Assembly (NCBI GenBank): GCA_041740995.1
Contig: JBGSKY010000254.1
Location: 1 to 64,000 of the forward strand
DNA from: JBGSKY01 sp041740995
GTDB lineage: Bacteria; Planctomycetota; Planctomycetia; Pirellulales; Pirellulaceae
Length of the DNA: 64,000 nt
Direction: 5' to 3'
The notes below the pieces were generated by a model. It was given only the letters and a program-made list of their open reading frames with translations. It was not told the DNA's origin and made no database searches. Shown here piece after piece: positions 28,134 to 37,545 of the stretch (the first letter of the stretch is position 1; the number at the start of each line of letters is the position of its first letter). The position numbers and the translations under genes were made by a program.

Positions 28134-28976
28134 TCATGCAGTGCTTACCGCAGTATCGGATGGTTTTTCATTGAGCAACTGCTCTTCTTGCTGTGGCTCG
28201 TTAGCCCAAACTTCCATGTTCTGCATCACCGCGCTGCCCCAGATGGTCATAAAGGCGGTGTCGGCGGCGTCGCGGCCGACGCCGATGCGAACCAAACCGG
28301 CGGGTGGCGCCAACCGAGTAGCATCAAACAAGAACCATCGATCGCCCAAGTACGCCTCGAAGAAGCCATGAAAGTCAGGCGGTTGCAATCGGCACGCGTA
28401 ACCGGAAACGTATCGTGCAGGAACTCCGAGTGCTCGGCAGAAGGCAATTCCTAAATGTGCAAAATCACGGCACACACCAGCCCGCTGCAATAGAACATCG
28501 CAAGCAGTCGTAAACGAATCGGTAGTTCCGCTTTGATACTGCAACTGTTCGCAGATCCAATCGCAAATCGACTGAATCCGCTGAAAATCAGGGGGGAGAT
28601 GTCCAAACTGAGCAATGGCGTAATTGGTTAAACGGTCTGATTCAACATAACGACTTGGATTTAAGTACGGAAGTACTTCAGCCGGCAAGTTCGCGTAGTC
28701 AATCTGTTGGATTACAGGGGCATCTTGCGTTATCGGCTGCAATTGGACCTCTGCTCGATAGCTGATCGTCAACGGACCAGGCTGTGCCGAGATCCGATGG
28801 AAACGATTTTTCGCCAACCCTACTTGGCAGGCGGTAATGTTGACTTGGGGCGAGACCGTCAAAGATTCAGATAGAATATCTTGATGCTCGGTTTGCGCCG
28901 CTGAAACGTTCAACAATAAAACGGTTGGGGATTGGATTTCGTACTGCAGCGTTGATCCAACTTGAATTGGTTGCAT
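28134..28976 (-). CDS. Transglutaminase-like cysteine protease
   Basis: 280 residues. The N-terminal beta domain (about 1-100) matches the bacterial transglutaminase N-terminal region; the papain-like core carries a Cys-His-Asp triad: Cys169 in RAGVCRDFAHLG, His203 in DFHGFFEAYL and Asp218 in FLFDATRLAP. Members usually act as peptidases or amide-bond exchangers. It lies 9 bases after the Anbu gene on the same strand and is clearly in one operon with it; the ATP-grasp and alpha-E partners of this system are upstream in the window. Confidence 0.92.
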   Translation of the reverse strand: MQPIQVGSTLQYEIQSPTVLLLNVSAAQTEHQDILSESLTVSPQVNITACQVGLAKNRFHRISAQPGPLTISYRAEVQLQPITQDAPVIQQIDYANLPAEVLPYLNPSRYVESDRLTNYAIAQFGHLPPDFQRIQSICDWICEQLQYQSGTTDSFTTACDVLLQRAGVCRDFAHLGIAFCRALGVPARYVSGYACRLQPPDFHGFFEAYLGDRWFLFDATRLAPPAGLVRIGVGRDAADTAFMTIWGSAVMQNMEVWANEPQQEEQLLNEKPSDTAVSTA

Positions 28977-28985
28977 TGTATTGGC

Positions 28986-29711
28986 CTAGGTCTTTTGATT
29001 GGTGAGTGAAGCGGACCACTGATCAGGCATCGTCAGCAAACATTGTGCCATCGAGTCATGCCAATGTTTGGTGACCGACAAAAGTTCAGCTTGCTCAAAA
29101 CGCTGTTGGCGAAATTCACTTTCGACGTTTTGCATGGTTGCAATATCGATCGGATAGTCGACGTCAGTCACGCTGGCTGACGTCATTTCAAACGCCAACA
29201 AGGCTAAAGTGGTTGCCTGTTGTAGCGAGCGATCAACATTGAGATAGCGATCGAGAATTGGGCGACCATAAGGCGTTCGACCAATCATGAAATAGGGAGA
29301 ATCGTCATTGATTTCGATCCAATTGCCTTCTGGATAAATCAAAAAAAGCGTCGTTCTTGGATCGTCGGATAATCGGCCGCCAACGATGGCATGCATGTTG
29401 AAAGCCAAATTCCCCTGTTGCAGTGAATCCGCGTCTTCGGCCCTAACTCGTCGCAACTGATCGCCCAGCAAGTTCACGACTTGGTAAAGCCGAGTAAATG
29501 GTTCTTTCGATGCCGCCATCGACTCTTCACCGTAGATCAACATTTTGTCGCGGATGCTTCGCAGCCCGCTGGTCATGGTAAAAAACGAGCCGTTTTCCGC
29601 TAGATGGAGCGCGAGCTTGGCTTTGCTCAAGCGTTCGCCGCCTTTGACGATCCTCGTGTCCGCAAGGGCAACAATGCCCTGATTGACCCGAGCCGCAATA
29701 CAAAATGTCAT
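28986..29711 (-). CDS. Anbu-type proteasome beta-subunit homologue
   Basis: N-terminal nucleophile hydrolase of 241 residues. I choose the ATG at 29711 rather than 29753 because the protein then begins MTFCIAARVNQGIVALADTR: removal of Met exposes the catalytic threonine, and the Asp in ADTR follows at the correct distance, as in Anbu/proteasome-type peptidases. Further blocks are KAKLALHLAENGSFFTMTSG and AIVGGRLSDDPRTTLFLIYP, then TPYGRPILDRYL. Anbu forms helical or ring-like assemblies in studied bacteria; natural substrates are unknown. Operon with the transglutaminase. Confidence 0.93.
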   Translation of the reverse strand: MTFCIAARVNQGIVALADTRIVKGGERLSKAKLALHLAENGSFFTMTSGLRSIRDKMLIYGEESMAASKEPFTRLYQVVNLLGDQLRRVRAEDADSLQQGNLAFNMHAIVGGRLSDDPRTTLFLIYPEGNWIEINDDSPYFMIGRTPYGRPILDRYLNVDRSLQQATTLALLAFEMTSASVTDVDYPIDIATMQNVESEFRQQRFEQAELLSVTKHWHDSMAQCLLTMPDQWSASLTNQKT

Positions 29712-29988
29712 GAGAAATTTATTGAGTTTAACGATTAAATTTGTGTTGGCCAAAGCATTCCATCTTTTGGCGACTGGATAACGAGACGTTATTTCGCTCG
29801 TCAGTCGTTTTAAGTGAAGCCAGAGTGAATTTTTGCCTCGATATCAGTTGAAATCGAAATCTAAGCACATTCATCGAGCACCTAAACCAATCTTATTACC
29901 ATCGTTTAGCAAAGGCCGCACCGAGACAGAATAGCTGCCCAAATTTTTTATCTTAATTATTCATCTCAATGGTCGCGACATAACAGCT

Positions 29989-30717
29989 TTAAATGGTGAG
30001 CATTGCTGGTGGCAAATGATCGGTTTGATTGTATTGAATGACTTGCCAAACGCCTTCATATCTTTCAAGCATTGTCAGCGAAGTATTGTACGGTTCATTC
30101 TGAATCCAGGGAGCGTTTGCCGCATCCTCGCTCTTTGGATTGCTGGCGTCGCTGGTAAGCGTTCGCAAAAGGGCGACGATAAAGTCGGCATGTATGACCA
30201 TTGCGTGGAGCGCTGCATCCGTGCCATTCAAGTTCGCTTGCCGAACGTCGGTAAGTCGGTCTAACATCCAACTTGCGACCGATCTCGTTCGTTGTGTAAC
30301 TGCTTCATCTGTCTCCAGCGTTCGACCGAAAAACCAACCAGATTCGCTAATTTGCGGATCGATCTCCCAACCAACATATTTTGCGGCGATCGCCGCGCGG
30401 CCGAGCCCTGCTTCAGGTTTTAGTTCGCCGGCGCGATGTCCGCTATAGCATCCTTTGACCTCGAAAAGCGATGCATGAACGTATGGTTTGAGTTTTGAAT
30501 ATTTGACAATCGCGGCGGTCGTCTCGAGCGATCGAAGAAATCCGCTGCAGTACAAATGCGTGATGGGGAGGCTAGAAAGATGCTGGCCGAGCCGATCAGA
30601 TTGCTCGACTCCCAATTGCGTTATGCCTGGATCGCTAACCCGTTGATGTTCCGGAAGCGCGTTATTGGCCGACTGTGCATGCCGGATGAGCAAGAAACGT
30701 CCTTGGAGCGTTGGCAT
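29989..30717 (-). CDS. Histidine phosphatase family protein
   Basis: 242 residues, phosphoglycerate-mutase-like fold. The nucleophile motif LIRHAQSANNALPEH is at residues 9-23 (canonical RHGxS reads RHAQS), with a second arginine in CSGFLRSLETTAAI, and the late catalytic histidine in MVIHADFIVALL. Substrate not inferable; it is likely a small phosphoester. Separated from the 89-residue membrane protein gene by 37 bases. Confidence 0.87.
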   Translation of the reverse strand: MPTLQGRFLLIRHAQSANNALPEHQRVSDPGITQLGVEQSDRLGQHLSSLPITHLYCSGFLRSLETTAAIVKYSKLKPYVHASLFEVKGCYSGHRAGELKPEAGLGRAAIAAKYVGWEIDPQISESGWFFGRTLETDEAVTQRTRSVASWMLDRLTDVRQANLNGTDAALHAMVIHADFIVALLRTLTSDASNPKSEDAANAPWIQNEPYNTSLTMLERYEGVWQVIQYNQTDHLPPAMLTI

Positions 30718-30754
30718 CTGTCAGGCGACTTTACTTTAGCTCGGGCTTTCGCCT

Positions 30755-31024
30755 CTAATATCCGCGGAATGGGTCGGCCATAGAGTCCCACAATCGCCAC
30801 TCAAGAAAGAGCAGCAGGTACGGTCCGACATACAAAATGAATTGACCGACATAGAGTGCAACCGGCTCGTAAATATAGCCAACGACACCGGTGAAAATGA
30901 CATACATGAAGCCCATGTTGGCTATTAAAGCGAGACAGCTAATCAGAGTTGTACCGAAAATGTAAAGCCCCAGTCGCCAACCGGAGCCCCATGATTTAGT
31001 TGCTTGTTCGTTTTCCGCCGCCAT
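30755..31024 (-). CDS. Small membrane protein of unknown function
   Basis: 89 residues with a polar N-terminus, then hydrophobic segments at about 20-50 (GLYIFGTTLISCLALIANMG) and 54-74 (VALYVGQFILYVGPYLLLFL), and a short acidic C-terminus. Protein-like composition and strand agreement with the downstream phosphatase gene support a real gene. No family recognised. Confidence 0.6.
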   Translation of the reverse strand: MAAENEQATKSWGSGWRLGLYIFGTTLISCLALIANMGFMYVIFTGVVGYIYEPVALYVGQFILYVGPYLLLFLEWRLWDSMADPFRGY

Positions 31025-31146
31025 TTTCTCCGCCGATTCGCTTCGTTTGGACTGATTATATCAACGAGCACTATCAAATACACCGACTGATCGTCCGTCA
31101 AGCGTCTTGGTCAGAAATTCATAATTTGCTCATTGCAAACTTGCAA

Positions 31147-31374
31147 TTAGCCAGTCTTAAAAAGCTCGAGTTGCAGCGCTACTTTAAGAAAACCTGGCCA
31201 ATCGATGCGATCGTCATTGCCGTTAGCGTCTGCCTCGCCACTACCATTTAACTGCACGATGTAGCCCAAAATGGTCGTGATTATGCAAACGAGTTTGGCT
31301 GTAAGGTAAGGTTGCCGTGGCTCGCCGATCTTCTTGCGGGCTAACTGCAAGACTCCCGCATGAGACGACACCAT
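31147..31374 (-). CDS. Possible small membrane protein
   Basis: A 75-codon frame starting MVSSHAGVLQLARKKIGEPR with one hydrophobic segment (LTAKLVCIITTILGYIVQL) and an acidic patch. It would fill most of the 348-base gap upstream of the 89-residue membrane protein. Its ATG overlaps that of the plus-strand GT2 gene in a CATG. No family recognised; it may be a chance frame. Confidence 0.35.
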   Translation of the reverse strand: MVSSHAGVLQLARKKIGEPRQPYLTAKLVCIITTILGYIVQLNGSGEADANGNDDRIDWPGFLKVALQLELFKTG

Positions 31375-32497
31375 GAATTCAAACCGCCGCCCAACCGCCG
31401 GTGACGACAGCTCGATCGCGATCATAATGCCAGTTTCGGCACATACTATCGCAACGCCGCGGACGCTCAATGACATTCGAACCGTGATGCGATCTACGCG
31501 ACAGCCGTACACTGTCGTGCTAGTTCGAAACGGCCCCATCAAGCGCCACTTGCGAGAATACCTCGACGCGGTTTGCTTCAGCGAAGCCACCGTTCAATGC
31601 GTGCAGCTCGCTTCAGCAGTTCCTGAACGGCTGGCGTTGCAGGCTGGCATGGATTCGATCGCGGCCGATGCTTATGTCTGTATCGCGGCTGACGGCAATG
31701 ACGATCCGCAGTCGATTGTCGAATTGATCCGAAAATGGAAAAATGGTTCGGACTGCGTGTTTGCGATTCGCAATTCAACCTCACAAATGTCGCGGCGTCA
31801 AAAGATCGTCCAACGAGTTTACGATTCCGTTGCTCGACGATGCGGAACGCCGATTACAAACACTGCGGCCAACTACTGCCTCTTGGACCGCAAGGTCGTA
31901 CAGAGTTTGCAGGCCATTCCGGCTGACCAGGCGACCTTGGCTGCCTGCACCTCCAAACTTGGTGTCCGAAGATCGTTGGTTGGTATGAACGATACATGGC
32001 GACGAACACCATCAGTCAGTCGTCAGCTCTTAACACATTTCCGAACACTTCGCGACGCTATGATAACTCATTCGAGAACGCCAGTTCGCGCGATGTACCT
32101 TGCGGCTGCCGGCGTGTTAGCAATCGCGTGCGGATCGATTTTGTGCAGTTTGTGTGCGCTGACAATAGGCGTCTCAACCGGCTCGATTCTTATCGGCTTG
32201 GTCATGGCTGGCTTGTCGAGCATCTGTTTGTTGACGACCTGCGTTGTCATTGCCGGTGAGATGCTCTACCGGTTGTTACAAAACGGACCAGCGATGCGGC
32301 AGTATTCGGTACTTTCGAATTCTATCGCGACTTGCTCGATCCGACCGGCGCAGTCGGCTAGCCTTGAAGAATCACAGATCCTCGCCGAGCTTGGTGCGTT
32401 GCAGGCTGAAACGCAACTTTCGGTAGCGAAACCCGCCAAGATTTTCGATCGAGCCGGAGTAGGTCAATTGTTATCAATTGACGATGAAGATAATTGA
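31373..32497 (+). CDS. GT2-like glycosyltransferase with C-terminal membrane hairpin
   Basis: 374 residues. Residues about 15-200 look like a GT-A fold of family 2 (dolichol-phosphate-mannose synthase/GtrB type): SIAIIMPVSAHT at the first strand, ALQAGMDSIAADAYVCIAAD, the metal-site-like ADGNDDPQSIVELI and later NYCLLDRKVVQSLQAIP. Two membrane segments follow (about 242-295), as in GtrB-like polyprenyl-phosphate transferases. The classical DxD is not cleanly kept, so donor and activity are uncertain. A poorly conserved Ser/Glu-rich tail ends the protein. Confidence 0.65.
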   Translation: MNSNRRPTAGDDSSIAIIMPVSAHTIATPRTLNDIRTVMRSTRQPYTVVLVRNGPIKRHLREYLDAVCFSEATVQCVQLASAVPERLALQAGMDSIAADAYVCIAADGNDDPQSIVELIRKWKNGSDCVFAIRNSTSQMSRRQKIVQRVYDSVARRCGTPITNTAANYCLLDRKVVQSLQAIPADQATLAACTSKLGVRRSLVGMNDTWRRTPSVSRQLLTHFRTLRDAMITHSRTPVRAMYLAAAGVLAIACGSILCSLCALTIGVSTGSILIGLVMAGLSSICLLTTCVVIAGEMLYRLLQNGPAMRQYSVLSNSIATCSIRPAQSASLEESQILAELGALQAETQLSVAKPAKIFDRAGVGQLLSIDDEDN

Positions 32498-32518
32498 AGC
32501 TGACAGGTGCAAATCAAA

Positions 32519-32541
32519 GGAACAATTGAGGAAATTGTTCC
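32519..32541. terminator. Hairpin between convergent GT2 and MFS genes
   Basis: Perfect 9-base stem GGAACAATT / AATTGTTCC with loop GAGGA. No T-run follows, so it is either a weak terminator or only an RNA-stabilising structure. Confidence 0.4.
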
Positions 32542-32606
32542 ACTCTGTTAGGCCGCCGAAAAGTCTTGGCGACTTCCGCAGCGGCGATGCTTCGATACAA
32601 ATAATG

Positions 32607-34175
32607 TCAAGCGTTCATCGGGCCTTCGACTCCACCGCTGGCTTTTTCGCCGCTGATGGTAATTGCTTTGTAGCCACCGATTGACTTGAAGTACAAAATC
32701 AAGATCAAGTAGCAAATCGCCATGACGGCTGGGACAATTGCCGTTAGCTTGAGCGCCACTCGGCTGCCGTGCAAGGTCGCTTCGTTGACCGGACCGTTGT
32801 CCTGTGCAGCATGCGTTTTCGCTTCTTGCCACCACGTATCCAGGGCAGACAGGTTTTCGTCAGTCCGTTGAGTTTCAGCGAGTATTTCCATTTCGCCAGC
32901 AAGTTTCTTGCCCTCATCGGCAAGCGTTGAAACCTTCGTGCCGTTCAACCCATTGGTTGTAAATGCTAAGAACCGATTTTCTTTGTCGGCTTTGTAACGA
33001 TCAAAGGTGTCCATTGAAACACTTTGAAGCTTCTCCGAGGCAAATTTGTCCTGCTTGAATCCAATACCAGGTCCACCCAACAGTCCAGCGGACAACATAC
33101 CTACGCCACCAACGACGCCAAGTGTTACCGCGCCACCCTTCGGAAATCGCTCAGAAACAACGGCCAACATGGTCGGCCAGAAAAACGTCTTACCCAAACC
33201 GTAAATCGTCACCGCAGCAATTGCCATCAACGTCGTGCTGACAGTGCCGAGCGTATAAAGACCAATGACCGCAAGGATGGAACTGACCAAAAGCAAACCC
33301 AGCGGGGAAATTTTGTGAACAATCGGCCCAGCAACAAATCGCAAAATAAACATCAAGGCCGAGGTGTAAACGAACAACCAACGACCCGTAGTTTCGTCTA
33401 AAATCGAACCGGTGATTCGAGGAATCCATGAATCTGTACCAAGCTCGACATAGCCGACCATCGCCTGAATCAGGACCAGAAACAACAAAATAGGCGAGGC
33501 GAACTGGACCAAAATTTTGCCGAACGACATCCCGCTAGCGCTGGCTTCGGAAGGCGGCATGCGCTGACCAAAAATTAAGAAGCCGTACAAAATCACCGGT
33601 ATCAAAAAGAGGCTGATCTGAATCTGCCAAGAGAATTTGTCGGCCATAAAAATCGACGCAACGCCGCCGATGATCAAGCCCGCTGGCCAGCCCGCATGAA
33701 GGATATTCAAGTAGTGCGTTTTGTTGTTCGGAAACAGCGTTGCAACTAGTGGATTCACGACCGCTTCGCAAACGCCGTTTCCGATCGCGAACATGAACAT
33801 GCCAACAAACAGTGTCCAATACGTGGCGTCTTTGCCAGCTGCGGTGAACACGGCCGGAGCGGCGAGAGTAACGACGGCCGAAAGAAAATGGATGATGAAT
33901 GCAAAGGCCATCAGCTTTCCGAAGCCAACTTTTTCAGCGATAAAGCTGGCAAGAATAATAACGATTCCAAATCCGACAAATCCACCGCCAGTGATTTGCC
34001 CCAGTTCAGTTTGCGTGAATCCAAACGACTCGGACCATGCGGCCAACACACTGGCGCTCCGTACGGAAAATCCAATCCCAGCGGCGAGGATCGCTACGAA
34101 GCCAGCTAGCAAGAGCCGGTTAGCGTTGGGAGCGATGGAATAGTGCAACGAAGCAGGATCTGCGGTTTGGCTCAT
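32607..34175 (-). CDS. Major facilitator superfamily transporter
   Basis: 522-residue inner-membrane transporter with about 12 helices. The N-terminal half contains NRLLLAGFVAILAAGIGF, ELGQITGGGFVGFGIVIILA and AFAIGNGVCEAVVNPLVATL-like FAIGNGVCEAVVNPLVATLF. A loop of about 100 polar residues lies between helices 11 and 12 (from about DKFASEKLQSVSMDTFDRYK on), which is unusual. Overall pattern suits sugar or nucleoside MFS carriers; substrate unknown. It is divergent from uvrC with a 294-base upstream region. Confidence 0.85.
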   Translation of the reverse strand: MSQTADPASLHYSIAPNANRLLLAGFVAILAAGIGFSVRSASVLAAWSESFGFTQTELGQITGGGFVGFGIVIILASFIAEKVGFGKLMAFAFIIHFLSAVVTLAAPAVFTAAGKDATYWTLFVGMFMFAIGNGVCEAVVNPLVATLFPNNKTHYLNILHAGWPAGLIIGGVASIFMADKFSWQIQISLFLIPVILYGFLIFGQRMPPSEASASGMSFGKILVQFASPILLFLVLIQAMVGYVELGTDSWIPRITGSILDETTGRWLFVYTSALMFILRFVAGPIVHKISPLGLLLVSSILAVIGLYTLGTVSTTLMAIAAVTIYGLGKTFFWPTMLAVVSERFPKGGAVTLGVVGGVGMLSAGLLGGPGIGFKQDKFASEKLQSVSMDTFDRYKADKENRFLAFTTNGLNGTKVSTLADEGKKLAGEMEILAETQRTDENLSALDTWWQEAKTHAAQDNGPVNEATLHGSRVALKLTAIVPAVMAICYLILILYFKSIGGYKAITISGEKASGGVEGPMNA

Positions 34176-34469
34176 GGTGCAAACTGAATTTGGAGGATAA
34201 AAACGAGGTTATGCGTTGATCGACGATTGGTTGTAAATCAGCGACGCTCGCTAGCGTAACTACCAAAGGGCTTTCATTCAACGCGGGGAGGCGGCTTCGG
34301 GCATCGAATTTTGCCAACAAGCCATAATAAAGGCGTTGGAGGTTCCGTTTAGGCAATCCCGGAGGTCGCCACTCGGCCCGTGACCAATCGCATTGAAAAA
34401 TGCTGCCAAGCGACTGACCCTCATCTGGGAATCAGCCGGATTTATTTGACCGACGCGATATAATTGGAC

Positions 34470-35870
34470 ATGGATGGGATTGTGATGGATGAATCTGACA
34501 TAGCCAATACGCCGACAAACAGCTCTAAACGCCCGGAACCGAACTCGACGCAGAGCGGCAATTTCGGCTTTCGTCGCGCGGCCGAAAAAGTGAAAACGTT
34601 CCCTCAAACGCCTGGCGTCTATTTGATGAAAGATGCGGGCGGGGTGGTGATCTATGTCGGCAAAGCAAAAAATTTGCGCAGCCGGGCTGGCTCTTACTTT
34701 CAAAGCACGGCAGCCAAGGAGCTTCGGACTGCGGAGTGGTTGCACGAGATCGCCGACATCGATTTTCTGGAATGCAGCAGCGAAGTCGATGCGTTGCTTA
34801 CCGAGAATCGGTTGATCAAGGATATTCAACCGCGGAACAACAAGGATCTGAAAGACGATAAGACCTATCCATATCTAATGATCACCCAGCACGAAGATTT
34901 TCCTCGCGTAGAAGTGACACGAACGCCCAAGTCGAAGGGCGCGAAACTGTACGGTCCTTTTGCCAGCGCTGGACAACTGAGGGGCGCACTGCAAGTGCTG
35001 CAACGTGTTTTTAAATTCCGCACTTGCTCGCTGGATATCGAAGACGGTGATCCGCGTTGGCAATGGTTTCGCCCCTGTTTACTAGCGAGCATCAAACAAT
35101 GCACCGCGCCGTGCAATCTTCGGATCAGCAAGGAAGCCTATCGCCGTGACATTCGACGACTGCAAACCTTCTTGGATGGAGGTTCAACACGGTTGCTCGG
35201 GCAAATGCGTGACGAAATGGCGACCGCATCGAAAGCGATGGATTTTGAACGAGCGGCCAAGCTGCGCGACGAAATCAAGCTGCTAGAGAATTTAGACAAA
35301 CGCGGCGAGCTTGACATGCACGCGCAACCAGAAGTTTTTTATGTCGATCCTAAACGTGGTTTACGCGGTTTGAAAAAGATCTTCGGCTTGAAAGAGGAAC
35401 CGAGGGTTATCGAAGGCGTTGATATCGCACACTTGGGTGGAACTGATACAGTCGCATCGCTGGTTCAGTTCCTCGATGGCTTGCCTTTCAAGCCCGGTTA
35501 TCGGCGTTACAAAATTCGCGAAGTCAAAGGCGTTGACGACTTTCGAAGCATTTACGATGTCATCTCACGACGATTTCGAAAGCTTGACGAGCAACAGGAA
35601 ACCTTCCCCGATATTTTGATGATTGACGGAGGCAAAGGACAATTAAGCTCGGCGTTGGCCGCCTTTCGCGATCAGGGCATCACACCACCGCTGTTGTGCT
35701 CTTTAGCCAAACGCGAGGAAGAGATTTTCTTGCCCGGTCAATCCGAATCGATCAAGCTCGGCCGAGAATCGTTTGCCTTGAGGTTGCTGCAATATGTCCG
35801 CGACGAAGCGCATCGCTTTGCACAACACTACCACCATATTCTCCGTCGCAAAAGCACGCTGGACGAGTAG
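34470..35870 (+). CDS. uvrC: UvrC-type excinuclease subunit, short form without HhH domain
   Basis: Makes the two incisions in nucleotide excision repair with UvrA and UvrB. 466 residues from the ATG at 34470 (ATG at 34485 and a TTG at 34464 are alternatives). The GIY-YIG nuclease begins near FPQTPGVYLMKDAGG with IYVGKAKNLRSR; the UVR motif is MDFERAAKLRDEIKLLENL. The RNase-H-like nuclease keeps GVDIAHLGGTDTVASLVQF, KGVDDFRSI, LMIDGGKGQLSSAL and DEAHRFAQHYHH, so its catalytic Asp/Asp/Asp/His set appears intact. It stops where the tandem helix-hairpin-helix domain of the usual ~600-residue UvrC should begin. Confidence 0.93.
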   Translation: MDGIVMDESDIANTPTNSSKRPEPNSTQSGNFGFRRAAEKVKTFPQTPGVYLMKDAGGVVIYVGKAKNLRSRAGSYFQSTAAKELRTAEWLHEIADIDFLECSSEVDALLTENRLIKDIQPRNNKDLKDDKTYPYLMITQHEDFPRVEVTRTPKSKGAKLYGPFASAGQLRGALQVLQRVFKFRTCSLDIEDGDPRWQWFRPCLLASIKQCTAPCNLRISKEAYRRDIRRLQTFLDGGSTRLLGQMRDEMATASKAMDFERAAKLRDEIKLLENLDKRGELDMHAQPEVFYVDPKRGLRGLKKIFGLKEEPRVIEGVDIAHLGGTDTVASLVQFLDGLPFKPGYRRYKIREVKGVDDFRSIYDVISRRFRKLDEQQETFPDILMIDGGKGQLSSALAAFRDQGITPPLLCSLAKREEEIFLPGQSESIKLGRESFALRLLQYVRDEAHRFAQHYHHILRRKSTLDE

Positions 35871-36022
35871 TTCTCGCACAACAATGCTTAAGTTTCCTAG
35901 AGATTTAGCTTCTTTGAAAGTGATCCCAAGTTTTGTCGGCATCAAAAGACTCTCATTCACCCTGGCCGCACGAATCGTTGCGACAAGTTTCCGATTATCG
36001 CAGCGCGTACAAACGGCTGCGA

Positions 36023-36823
36023 ATGAACTCAATGTTCGACGATGAGTCGCCCGTTGTGTTGGTGACTGGCAGCAGTTCGGCTCGTGTTGGTCGTTGTGTT
36101 GTTAGTCATTTTCTCAGCAATGGTTATCGCGCTGTCGTGCATGCAAATCATAGCATCGGGGCCGGCCAATCTTTTGTTGCCGATTGCGAGCGAACTGGTC
36201 TAACCGCGATGTTAGTGCAGGGCGACATCAGCGATGAGGCAACCGTGATTGACTGGATCGACTCCATCGACAAGCGATTTGGACGCTTGGATGCGGTCGT
36301 GCATTGTGCGGCGACTTGGGATCGAAAGCCGTTAGAATCAACAACTGCCGACGACGTTTTGAAGAACGTTCGGACCCATACGCTTGGCACTTTTCTTGTC
36401 GCACAACAGGCCGGTTTGCGGATGGTCCAACAATCTTCTGGCGGCAGCATTGTGTTGATCGGCGATTGGGCTTTGGAGCGGCCTTACGTAGACTTTGCTG
36501 CATACTTTTCAGGCAAGGGCAGTGTGCCAACTATGACTCGCTCGTTCGCGGTCGAGCTGGGCAGTCGCAATCCGCGTGTGCGAGTCAACTGCATCCTGCC
36601 CGGGACAGTTCTGCTGTCCGAAGACGCCAGCCAATCCAAACAACAAACACTTCGGCAAGCCACTTTAGTAAAACGGTTGGGCACGCCGGACGACATCGCA
36701 CAGGCGGCGTTGTTCTTGTGCGATAGCCCTTTCATTACCGGGGTCAGTTTACCCGTGGACGGTGGTCGGCATTGCTATGCTGGCGACAACGTCGACGCGG
36801 TCGCGCACCCTGAACATCCTTGA
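36023..36823 (+). CDS. Short-chain dehydrogenase, pteridine-reductase-like
   Basis: 266 residues from the ATG at 36023 (the next ATG is at 36032). Rossmann motif VLVTGSSSARVGR resembles the VTGxxxRxGR of pteridine reductases and FolM; CAATWDRKPLE replaces NNAG. The catalytic Tyr/Lys is in AAYFSGKGSVPTM and the C-terminal GVSLPVDGG matches classical SDRs; the usual catalytic Ser is replaced in VLIGDWAL. It may reduce dihydropteridines or an unknown carbonyl compound. The stop is followed closely by the DUF2461 gene, so the two are likely co-transcribed. Confidence 0.82.
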   Translation: MNSMFDDESPVVLVTGSSSARVGRCVVSHFLSNGYRAVVHANHSIGAGQSFVADCERTGLTAMLVQGDISDEATVIDWIDSIDKRFGRLDAVVHCAATWDRKPLESTTADDVLKNVRTHTLGTFLVAQQAGLRMVQQSSGGSIVLIGDWALERPYVDFAAYFSGKGSVPTMTRSFAVELGSRNPRVRVNCILPGTVLLSEDASQSKQQTLRQATLVKRLGTPDDIAQAALFLCDSPFITGVSLPVDGGRHCYAGDNVDAVAHPEHP

Positions 36824-36831
36824 TAAGCGAG

Positions 36832-37545
36832 ATGGCTATGCCGAAGACCAATAGCAGTCCAAATAATCCGATCGATCGAAAATTTTTCGCGTTCTTGAAG
36901 GATTTAAAATCCAATAACAATCGCGAATGGTTTATGGTCAACAAGCCACGTTACGAAGAAGCATGTCTCGCCCCCGCTTTGCAACTTATCACGATGCTGC
37001 AAGCACCGATGCGAAAACTTGCACCATCATTTTTGGTCGTTCCCAAAGCTCATGGCGGCTCGATGATGAGAATCTATCGCGACACTCGGTTCTCAAAGGA
37101 CAAGACACCTTACAAGACAAACATCGCCATTCATTTTCGTCATGAAGAATCCTCTGATGACGTGCATGCGCCTGGTTTTTATATCCACCTAGAACCAGGC
37201 GGTTCATTGCTGGGTGTCGGAGCCTGGCAGCCTGGGCCGCCGACGTTGTCCGCAATCCGTGAATCCATTTCCAGCGATGCGAAAGCTTGGCAAAAAGCCC
37301 GTGACAACAAGTCGTTTAAGTCGACCTTTGATCTTTCCGGCGATGTCCTAAAACGTCCACCGCGCGACTATCCTGCCAATCATCCAATGATTGAGGATCT
37401 CAAGCGAAAGGATTTTGCCGGCTTGCAAAAGCTAACCGACCAGCAAGTCCTCGCGGACGACTTTCCAGCCCGGCTGACCGAAAGTTTCCACGCTTCAAAA
37501 AGCTTCATGCAATTTTTGTGCAACGCCATTGATTTGGAAATGTAG
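36832..37545 (+). CDS. DUF2461 protein
   Basis: 237 residues. The family signature is clear: FFAFLKDLKSNNNREWFMVN near the start, MMRIYRDTRFSKDKTPYKTN and GFYIHLEPGGSLLGVGAWQP. I start at the ATG at 36832 (TTG at 36820 and ATG at 36838 possible). Function unknown in all organisms; widely found singly. Eight bases after the SDR gene. Confidence 0.9.
   Translation: MAMPKTNSSPNNPIDRKFFAFLKDLKSNNNREWFMVNKPRYEEACLAPALQLITMLQAPMRKLAPSFLVVPKAHGGSMMRIYRDTRFSKDKTPYKTNIAIHFRHEESSDDVHAPGFYIHLEPGGSLLGVGAWQPGPPTLSAIRESISSDAKAWQKARDNKSFKSTFDLSGDVLKRPPRDYPANHPMIEDLKRKDFAGLQKLTDQQVLADDFPARLTESFHASKSFMQFLCNAIDLEM

Noticed and set aside
35871..36045. Frame-shifted HhH remnant after uvrC (IPSFVGIKRL in another frame)
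   Set aside because: The match to an HhH consensus is limited to a few residues, lacks the second motif, and would start before the uvrC stop; treated as chance.
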